Part shown: piece by piece, positions 57,844 through 64,000 of the stretch
Numbering within the stretch: the first letter of the stretch is position 1
Layout of the letters: each line of letters begins with the position of its first letter
Assembly (NCBI RefSeq): GCF_001598255.1
Contig: NZ_BCYP01000011.1
Location: 124,001-188,000, forward strand
Direction of reading: 5' to 3'
From: Mitsuaria chitosanitabida ATCC BAA-476 = NBRC 102408
GTDB taxonomy: Bacteria > Pseudomonadota > Gammaproteobacteria > Burkholderiales > Burkholderiaceae_C
DNA length: 64,000 nucleotides
Made by a program: the position numbers and the translations under genes
The notes under the pieces: model-generated
Databases searched by the model: none
Seen by the model: only the letters and a program-made list of their open reading frames with translations
Told to the model about the DNA's origin: nothing

Positions 57844-59493
57844 TCAGCGATCGCGCGCCAGGACCAGATAGGTGCCGAAGCGGTCCGTGGGGCGCCGGAC
57901 GACGCCCAGCACGTGCCACCCCGACGGCGCGGCCGGCGTCGTCTCGCCTTGCGCGAGCATGCCGAAGGAGCATTGCGAAGCGGTCAGTTCACGGGTGGCG
58001 TCGACCTTCCAGTGGCCCTGGAACTCCAGCGCGGCCAGGGTCGGCAAGGGCAGGGCCGGCGCGGCGATGCAGTCGACCTGGGCCGGCAGGTGGGCGGCGA
58101 TGCGGTCCACCAGCGGCTTGTTGCTGCGGGCGTAGTCCAGCGGATGCAGGCCCAGCGTCATCGCCAGCAACCAGGCCAGGGCGACGCCGCCGGCCGGCAG
58201 GGCCAGGCTCTTCCAGATGGCGTGGCGATGGCGCGCGGTGCGCCAGCGCACCAGCCAGATCCAGGCCAGCGAGCCCAGCAGGGCGAGCACGAAGCTCAGC
58301 AGCCCGAACTGCGGCTCGTAGCCTTGCGCCAGCCGGCGCACGTTGGCCAGGAACTTGGCCGGCCAGCCCAGTTGCAGCGCGCTGTAGTAGAGCCACAGGA
58401 AGATGGCGCCGGCACTGAAGAAGAAGACCGAGAACCAGTCGAGCAGGGCGCTCGCGCTGCGCTGGAAGGTAGGCAGCGCGAAGCTGGCTAGCACGGCGAG
58501 CGGCGGCAGGGCCAGCAGCAGGGCGCGGTCGTCGGCGTCCATCAGCAGGCTGCAGAGCAGCGGCACCAGCGACGCCAGCAGCGGCACCGCGATGTGGCGT
58601 CGCATCAGGTGCGAGCGCCAGCGCCACACCGACCAGGCCGCCAGCGGCCAGGCGGGCCAGCAGAACCAGCCGATCAGGCGCAACCATTCCAGGACGCTGC
58701 GGCCACTGCCGCGCAGGCGCCAGGCCCAGCCGTGCATGGGCCAGGCGATCAGGGCGGCCAAGGCGATCGCGGCCAGGATCCAGGGCAGGAACTTGCGCGC
58801 GTCCTCGTAGGTGGAGCGGTGGCTCAACCACAGGGCGCCCACGGCCAGCGCCAGCGCGACCGCGGGGGCGCCGCTCGTGGCCAGGATGGGGAGCGCCGCC
58901 AGCATCGCGATGCGGGCCTTCCAGAGCCGGAACGGCACCGCCGCCAGGCTGTAGACGAACAGCGTGATGCCGAGCAGCTGGAGGATCTCGGGGGTGGTCT
59001 CGTGGCCTAGGCGCAGCAGGCCCAGGCTGGCGATCAGTGCCAGCAGGCAGCCGTCGGCCATCGCGCGGGCGTAGTCCACGGCCTGCGCCTCGCCGCCGAA
59101 GGCGAAGGCCACCGGCTGGGCGGCCTCGGTGCGGGCCAGGTGCAGGCAGCTGTACCAGGCCAGCGCCAGGACGGCGGCCAGCATCAGGCCGAAGGGGATG
59201 CGCGCGGCCAGCGAGGGGTCCAGGAAGGGGAGCAGTTTGACGCCCAGCGCGCCGATCCAGTACGGGAGCAGGCCGCCCTCGGCGGGGATGCCGGCGATAG
59301 CCGGCTGCAGCCAGGAGGCGTGACCCTGCGCGATGCTGGCGATGAAGCCGAAGGCGGTCAGGTCGGCGTTGCGCCAGGGGTCGCGGCCGAACAGGCCGGG
59401 CAGCACATAGGCGGCGCACAGCAGCAGCAGCGCCCAGCGCGGAATCGGATGCGTGCTGCGCTCGGCCACGACGGCCGGGGTGGGCAGGTTCAT
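57844..59493 (-). CDS. Membrane glycosyltransferase-like protein (ArnT/PMT family)
   Basis: A 549-residue polytopic membrane protein with about 11-12 hydrophobic segments. The first periplasmic loop reads LFGRDPWRNADLTAFGFIAS, which resembles the catalytic-Asp loop of ArnT/PMT-type lipid-linked sugar transferases; the C-terminal 100 residues are a soluble periplasmic part. Substrate unknown. It stands alone and converges with phoR. Specific assignment to lipid A modification is not supported by sequence alone. Confidence 0.75.
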   Translation of the reverse strand: MNLPTPAVVAERSTHPIPRWALLLLCAAYVLPGLFGRDPWRNADLTAFGFIASIAQGHASWLQPAIAGIPAEGGLLPYWIGALGVKLLPFLDPSLAARIPFGLMLAAVLALAWYSCLHLARTEAAQPVAFAFGGEAQAVDYARAMADGCLLALIASLGLLRLGHETTPEILQLLGITLFVYSLAAVPFRLWKARIAMLAALPILATSGAPAVALALAVGALWLSHRSTYEDARKFLPWILAAIALAALIAWPMHGWAWRLRGSGRSVLEWLRLIGWFCWPAWPLAAWSVWRWRSHLMRRHIAVPLLASLVPLLCSLLMDADDRALLLALPPLAVLASFALPTFQRSASALLDWFSVFFFSAGAIFLWLYYSALQLGWPAKFLANVRRLAQGYEPQFGLLSFVLALLGSLAWIWLVRWRTARHRHAIWKSLALPAGGVALAWLLAMTLGLHPLDYARSNKPLVDRIAAHLPAQVDCIAAPALPLPTLAALEFQGHWKVDATRELTASQCSFGMLAQGETTPAAPSGWHVLGVVRRPTDRFGTYLVLARDR

Positions 59494-59638
59494 GCGCTCT
59501 GTCTCGTTCTCATGGTTCGATGCTGGGGCGCATCATGCCGCAGCTTGGGCGGCCTCCGGAGAAGAAAGCCGGGGTCCTGTCAGGAGGAAACGCCCGGGTT
59601 TTCGTCCCGCGACGCGCGCGAAACAAGCGGACAAGAAA

Positions 59639-59663
59639 AAAGGCAGCCGAATCGGCTGCCTTT
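59639..59663. terminator. Terminator of rpmE2
   Basis: AAAGGCAGCCGA / TCGGCTGCCTTT arms around a single A; on the minus strand it is followed by TTTTCTTG-type bases, 43 bases after the L31 gene stop. Confidence 0.85.
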
Positions 59664-59705
59664 CGTTCGTCGTCCGCGGGCCGGAGGACCCGGCGGAGGG
59701 AAGGA

Positions 59706-59972
59706 TCAGGCCTTCTTCGGGACGATGCCGGCAAACTTGTTGCGGAACTTCTCGACGCGACCGCCCAGGCTGTCCACGCTCTTCTGCGTGCCCGTGTAGA
59801 ACGGGTGGGATTCGCTGGAGGTTTCCAGCTTCACCAGCGGCAGCTCGCGGCCGTCGTCCAGCTTGATCGAATCCTTGGTCGACACGGTCGAACGGATGAT
59901 GAACTGCGCACCGTTGGATTGGTCCACGAAGACCACGTCACGGTAGTTGGGGTGAATGCCTTCTTTGGCCAT
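59706..59972 (-). CDS. rpmE2: 50S ribosomal protein L31, type B (zinc-free)
   Basis: An 88-residue protein: MAKEGIHPNYRDVVFVDQSN, then STKDSIKLDDGRELPLVKLE and SHPFYTGTQKSVDSLGGRVE. It has no cysteine, so it is the C-minus (type B) form that does not need zinc. The ATG at 59972 is chosen as the family start; upstream codons are not conserved. It follows rho on the same strand after a terminator; TATACT (minus strand, about 60048-60053) is a good -10. Confidence 0.95.
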   Translation of the reverse strand: MAKEGIHPNYRDVVFVDQSNGAQFIIRSTVSTKDSIKLDDGRELPLVKLETSSESHPFYTGTQKSVDSLGGRVEKFRNKFAGIVPKKA

Positions 59973-60062
59973 CTTGGATACCTCGCTGCGGTGCCGCCAG
60001 CCACACTGCCCCTTGCAGTGCACTTGTCGACAGCGGAAAAACGCGGAGTATAGCTGAAAACA

Positions 60063-60087
60063 ACGAAGCCGCCCAGGGGCGGCTTCG
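60063..60087 (-). terminator. Terminator of rho
   Basis: GAAGCCGCC / GGCGGCTTC arms with a 4-base loop; reading on the minus strand it is followed by GTTGTTTTC. It lies immediately ahead of the rpmE2 -10 element. Confidence 0.8.
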
Positions 60088-60178
60088 AGGAAGTCATGCG
60101 ACGGGGGCGTGCGCGCGAGACGCGCGCCGTCCCTGGATCGGCGTCGGACCGGCCGCGGGGCCTGTCCTCGGTCCGATC

Positions 60179-61441
60179 TCAGCCACCTCGGCGCATCATG
60201 TCGAAGAAATCGTGGTTGTTCTTCGAGGACTTCATCTTGTCGAGGATGAACTCCATCGCCTCGATCTCGTCCATCGGGTACAGCAGCTTGCGCAGGATCC
60301 AGGCCTTCTGGAGGATCTCCGGCTTGAGCAGCAGTTCCTCGCGGCGGGTGCCCGACTTGTTCAGCAGGATCGACGGATAGACGCGCTTCTCGGCCATGCG
60401 GCGATCCAGATGGATTTCGCAGTTGCCGGTGCCCTTGAACTCTTCGTAGATCACCTCGTCCATCTTGGAGCCGGTGTCCACCAGGGCGGTGCCGATGATG
60501 GTCAGCGAGCCGCCTTCCTCGATGTTGCGCGCCGCGCCGAAGAAACGCTTCGGGCGCTGCAGCGCGTTGGCGTCCACGCCGCCGGTCAGCACCTTGCCGG
60601 AGCTGGGCAGCACGTTGTTGTAGGCGCGGGCCAGACGGGTGATCGAGTCCAGCAGGATGATCACGTCCTTCTTCAGCTCGACCAGGCGCTTGGCGCGCTC
60701 GATGACCATCTCGGCGACCTGCACGTGGCGGGCGGCCGGTTCATCGAAGGTGGAGCTGATGACCTCGCCGCGCACCGTGCGCTGCATCTCGGTCACTTCC
60801 TCCGGGCGCTCGTCGACGAGCAGCACCATCAGATGGGCTTCCGGATAGTTGGCCGCGATCGAGTGCGCCAGGTGCTGCATCATCATCGTCTTGCCGCTCT
60901 TCGGAGGGGCGACGAGCAGCGCGCGCTGGCCTTTGCCCAGGGGGGCGATCAGGTCGATGATGCGGCTGGTGATGTTGTCTTCGCTGCGGATCTCGCGCTC
61001 AAGCTTGAACTGCTCCTTCGGGAAGAGCGGCGTCAAGTTCTCGAACATGATCTTGTGCTTGGACTCCTCCGGGGTCAGGTCGTTCACGCGATCGACCTTG
61101 ACCAGCGCGAAGTAGCGTTCGCCGTCCTTGGGGACGCGCACTTCGCCTTCGATCATGTCGCCGGTGTGGAGGTTGAAGCGGCGGATCTGGCTCGGAGACA
61201 GGTAGATGTCGTCGGTGGACGCCATGTAGCTGGTCTCGGGGGAGCGCAGGAAGCCGAACCCGTCGGGCAGGACTTCCAGCACGCCGTCGCCGAACACTTG
61301 TTCGCCGGCCTTGGCGCGCTTTTTCATGATCGCGAACATCAGCTCCTGCTTGCGCATGCGGGCGACGTTGTCGATCTCCAGCTCCTCGCCCATCTTGATC
61401 AGGGCGGAGACGTGAAGCGCCTTCAGTTCAGAAAGATGCAT
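60179..61441 (-). CDS. rho: Transcription termination factor Rho
   Basis: A 420-residue hexameric helicase. The N-terminal RNA-binding domain is [20 protein letters not shown] and [20 protein letters not shown]; the ATPase half has Walker [29 protein letters not shown] and Walker [18 protein letters not shown], with the R-loop and Q-loop region GALQ-type [10 protein letters not shown]. Typical length. The leader to trxA contains a 20-base hairpin, and Rho genes often autoregulate in their leader. Confidence 0.97.
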   Translation of the reverse strand: MHLSELKALHVSALIKMGEELEIDNVARMRKQELMFAIMKKRAKAGEQVFGDGVLEVLPDGFGFLRSPETSYMASTDDIYLSPSQIRRFNLHTGDMIEGEVRVPKDGERYFALVKVDRVNDLTPEESKHKIMFENLTPLFPKEQFKLEREIRSEDNITSRIIDLIAPLGKGQRALLVAPPKSGKTMMMQHLAHSIAANYPEAHLMVLLVDERPEEVTEMQRTVRGEVISSTFDEPAARHVQVAEMVIERAKRLVELKKDVIILLDSITRLARAYNNVLPSSGKVLTGGVDANALQRPKRFFGAARNIEEGGSLTIIGTALVDTGSKMDEVIYEEFKGTGNCEIHLDRRMAEKRVYPSILLNKSGTRREELLLKPEILQKAWILRKLLYPMDEIEAMEFILDKMKSSKNNHDFFDMMRRGG

Positions 61442-61593
61442 GGGGGGGTTGACCCGGTCTGTCGTCCAGGGCCTGCCAAGGCCAGGGACACAAACAACGG
61501 CGAGCCCAAGGGACGCGCGTGCCGCGTTGCTGCGGACTTGAGAAATGCGTGGAGTCTTGGGCGCCGAGTCCACGCGCTCACCCGGAACGGTCA

Positions 61594-61613
61594 GCGGCGT
61601 CCGAGGACGCCGC
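61594..61613. promoter_or_regulatory. Hairpin between trxA and rho
   Basis: GCGGCGTCC / GGACGCCGC inverted repeat with a 2-base centre (8-bp stem and 4-base loop in RNA), in the rho leader region. The remainder of the 237-bp gap has no gene. Confidence 0.5.
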
Positions 61614-61678
61614 GGTGCCCGGGAGGGCGTGTTGGCAGTTGACCGCCGAGGTCGCGAGGGCCCCGGCGGATCGGTTGA

Positions 61679-62008
61679 TTATAGATTGGCGTCGAGGAAG
61701 GACGTCAACTGGGCCTTCGAGAGCGCGCCGACCTTGGTCGCGGCCAGCTGGCCACCCTTGAACAGCATCAGGGTCGGGATGCCGCGGATGCCGAACTTGG
61801 CGGGGATGTCGCGGTTCTCGTCGACGTTGAGCTTGGTGATCTGCAGGCGATCGCCGTAGTCCTTGGCCACTTCGTCCAGGATGGGGGCGATCATCTTGCA
61901 GGGGCCGCACCATTCGGCCCAGTAGTCGACCAGCACGGGCTTGTCGGACTGGATGACGTCGCTGTCGAACGAGGCGTCGGAGATGTGTTTGATCTGTTCG
62001 CTGCTCAT
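61679..62008 (-). CDS. trxA: Thioredoxin
   Basis: A 109-residue thioredoxin with active site WCGPC (Cys34, Cys37), cis-Pro in [14 protein letters not shown], and the buried Asp in [11 protein letters not shown]. It reduces protein disulfides with thioredoxin reductase. The trxA-rho order is common in proteobacteria. Standard length. Confidence 0.96.
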   Translation of the reverse strand: MSSEQIKHISDASFDSDVIQSDKPVLVDYWAEWCGPCKMIAPILDEVAKDYGDRLQITKLNVDENRDIPAKFGIRGIPTLMLFKGGQLAATKVGALSKAQLTSFLDANL

Positions 62009-62228
62009 GGAGATGGTCCTTGCTTGATGTCCCTGCCGGGGCGGATGCCTCGGTCGGGCGGCCGGCGAGGTGACAATGCGTCGCCACGAGGGCCCCAGGG
62101 CTGCAGGGAGCGACGATTCTCACACAAGCCCGGAAACCTCGGCCCGAGTAGGCGCACCCGCCACATGAAGGTGCGGGCAGCGATTCTCAAGGCGAGGGGC
62201 CGATGGCCATTCGCTATCGTCGTCATTC

Positions 62229-64000
62229 ATGCCGTCTCTCAAGACCTGTCGCCCAGCCACGCCCGACGCCTCGCCGATGCCGCCGACCACCCCGTCCCCT
62301 GTCCCCGCCGATGCCGCTCCGCAGGTGCCGAGGCCGGTCGATTTCCCGCTCTCGCCGGCCACGACCAGCGCCGCGATCTGGGACGGCGTGGCCCGCCGGG
62401 CCGCGGATTGGCTGGAGGCCCGGTGCCTGCCGGCCCGTGACGCGGTGCTGCTGCTGCCGTTCGCGCAGCACCTGCAGCCGGCGCGGCTGGCCTGGATGAA
62501 GCTGTCGCGCTGGCAGCCGCGCATCGAGACGACCCGCAGCCTGGCCTCGGCGCTCGGTCCCGCGGCGCTGTCGCAGCCCCTGCAACTGACCGGCGACGCC
62601 GCGATCGACGCGCTCGCGGCTCGCACACTGCTGCGAGGACAGACCTGGGCGGAGGCCCTGCGCGAGGAGGATCCCCGCGCCCATGCGGCCGCCGTCGAGC
62701 GTCTGGTCGAGGCCGCCCATGCGTTGGCCGCGTCGGCCGCGCTGCGGGCGCCGGACCGTCGGGCCGAGTTCTGGGACCAGGGGCGCCAGCTGCTGGCCGC
62801 CCAGAGCGGCGTCGGTCACCTGGAGCGGGCGCTGCTCGCAGTGGCGCTCGAATGGGCCGCCTCGGACCCGCGCGCCCCGGCGACCGACGGCCTCTTCGCG
62901 CTGCGTCCGAGCGCCTGGCTGCATCTGCAGTGCGGCGGGCCGGATCTGCTCGCGGACGCGCTGCTCGCCAGCGCCGAGGCGGCCGGCATCCCCTGCCTGC
63001 GGCTGAGCGCGGACCTGCCGCTGGACGAGGTCTTCGCCGGCGGCGCGCCGCATGGCCGCCTGGAGCAGGCGGTCTGCGAGGACTTCGAGGACCTCGCGCA
63101 ATGCAGCGCCGCCGCGGTGCTGGATCACCTGCAGGCCGGCCGCGTGCCGGTGGCGCTGATCGCGCAGGACCGGGTGCTGCTGCGCCGCGTGCGCGCGCTG
63201 CTGGAGCGCCAGGGCCTGGGCATCAAGGACGAGACCGGTTGGACGCTCGCCACGACGGCACCGGCCGCGCAGCTGATGGCGATGTTGCGCGCCGCGCGGC
63301 GCGAGGCCGGTGTCGACGACTGGCTGGCCTGGTTGAAGACGCCGCTGGCGGCCTCGCTGCGCGAGGTCGGCGGCAGCGGGGCGCTCTCGGCGCTCGAGGC
63401 CAAGTGCCGGCAGCGGGGCTGGTCCTCGCCGCTGGCCGTGCGGGTGGAGCGCCTGCCGGCCGCGAGCGCACGGGTCTGGGAACGGGCCCAGCAAGCGCTG
63501 GCGCCCCTGCAGCATCGGGGCGCGCAGCCGCTGGAACGGTGGCTCAGGACGCTCAAGGAGGTGCTGGAGCAGCTCGGCGCCGATGAGCAGCTCAAGCGTC
63601 AGCCCGCGGGCGGGCCGCAGGTGCTGGACACCTTGTGGCTGAGCAAGTCGCCCTGGCCGGGATCGGCGCACGAGGCGGTGCTCCAGGACGCGCAACTGAG
63701 CGCCTCGGAGTTCGTGGCCTGGGTCTCCGACACGCTGGAGGCGGGGCAGTACCAGCCGCCGCTGGAGGGCGGCCTGCAAGTGATGATCACGCCGTTGGCG
63801 CGGACCCTGCTGCGACCGTTCGGCGCGGTGGTGCTGCCGGGCGCGGATGCCGCGACGCTCGGTCCGGTGCCGCCCGGGCCGGTGCTGATCGGCGATCGGC
63901 TCGCCCGCGAGCTGGGGCTGCCGACCGTCGAGGACAAGCGCCAGGCGCTCGCCTGGCAGTTCGCACAGCTGATGCGCGCGCCGGCGCTGACGCTGCTGCG
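62229..64000 (+). CDS. PD-(D/E)XK nuclease family (AddB-like) protein, 5' part
   Basis: Open from the ATG at 62229 to the window end, 590 codons. The first 40 residues are Pro-rich. Helicase-like features follow: PARDAVLLLPFAQHLQPARL (the opening of AddB-like inactivated helicase domains), QLLAAQSGVGHLERALLAVA, and VPVALIAQDRVLLRRVRALL / ERQGLGIKDETGWTLATTAP, the Ia/III-type motif of RecB/AddB helicases. The nuclease motif would lie beyond the window. In related genomes such genes pair with a UvrD-type helicase (AddA) for double-strand-break repair. No strong ribosome site is seen. Confidence 0.75.
   Translation, partial: MPSLKTCRPATPDASPMPPTTPSPVPADAAPQVPRPVDFPLSPATTSAAIWDGVARRAADWLEARCLPARDAVLLLPFAQHLQPARLAWMKLSRWQPRIETTRSLASALGPAALSQPLQLTGDAAIDALAARTLLRGQTWAEALREEDPRAHAAAVERLVEAAHALAASAALRAPDRRAEFWDQGRQLLAAQSGVGHLERALLAVALEWAASDPRAPATDGLFALRPSAWLHLQCGGPDLLADALLASAEAAGIPCLRLSADLPLDEVFAGGAPHGRLEQAVCEDFEDLAQCSAAAVLDHLQAGRVPVALIAQDRVLLRRVRALLERQGLGIKDETGWTLATTAPAAQLMAMLRAARREAGVDDWLAWLKTPLAASLREVGGSGALSALEAKCRQRGWSSPLAVRVERLPAASARVWERAQQALAPLQHRGAQPLERWLRTLKEVLEQLGADEQLKRQPAGGPQVLDTLWLSKSPWPGSAHEAVLQDAQLSASEFVAWVSDTLEAGQYQPPLEGGLQVMITPLARTLLRPFGAVVLPGADAATLGPVPPGPVLIGDRLARELGLPTVEDKRQALAWQFAQLMRAPALTLL

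Overview
The window is GC-rich DNA with the gene content and gene order of a betaproteobacterium of the order Burkholderiales, probably near Roseateles/Mitsuaria/Rubrivivax. The main supports are the runs surE-pcm-nlpD-rpoS-rlmD, carA-carB-greA, rlmE-ftsH-folP-glmM-pstSCAB-phoUBR, and rpmE2-rho-trxA next to a PD-(D/E)XK nuclease. The placement rests on synteny and protein motifs only. No rRNA, tRNA, CRISPR array, prophage or insertion sequence was seen.

Region by region. (1) 1-5.5 kb: a tightly overlapping minus-strand cluster (COG0523 GTPase, DUF2796 protein, ABC ATPase, permease, two DUF3299 proteins) divergent from a Zur/Fur-type regulator, with a palindrome between them; this reads as a zinc-scarcity uptake locus. 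(2) 5.6-13.7 kb: a plus-strand cluster of two RDD proteins, a SpoIIM-like protein, a membrane protein, DUF4129, DUF4350, MoxR ATPase, DUF58 and DUF805, almost all overlapping. The second RDD gene appears to use a CTG start. (3) 13.8-17.7 kb: a GAF-like protein, an OmpR/EnvZ-type two-component pair and an MgtC-like protein. (4) 18-24.3 kb: an RND heavy-metal efflux operon preceded by a small unknown protein. (5) 24.3-32 kb: accessory region with low-complexity repeats, a PDZ protein, a citrate-lyase-like/CoA-transferase/TctC operon divergent from an IclR regulator, an orphan LuxR-type response regulator and a quinone oxidoreductase. (6) 32-64 kb: conserved housekeeping genes, including the full phosphate operon with its two-component system under a clear Pho box.

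How the genes work together. Region 1 probably senses and imports zinc. Region 4 probably exports divalent cations. PstSCAB-PhoU-PhoBR forms a phosphate uptake and sensing loop. NlpD-RpoS links cell-wall turnover with the general stress response. FtsH has a candidate heat-shock promoter.

The most unusual feature is the abundance of short tandem repeats. They include a 26-unit heptamer array in the upstream region of the mgtC-like gene, a 24-bp repeat, several hexamer tracts, hexamer expansions at the 5' ends of two adjacent coding regions, and a histidine-bearing hexapeptide repeat in the N-terminus of RpoS. I see no clearly new defence or biosynthetic system. The best leads are the repeat-rich loci, the CTG start, the DUF805/pilin-like protein and the citrate-CoA operon.
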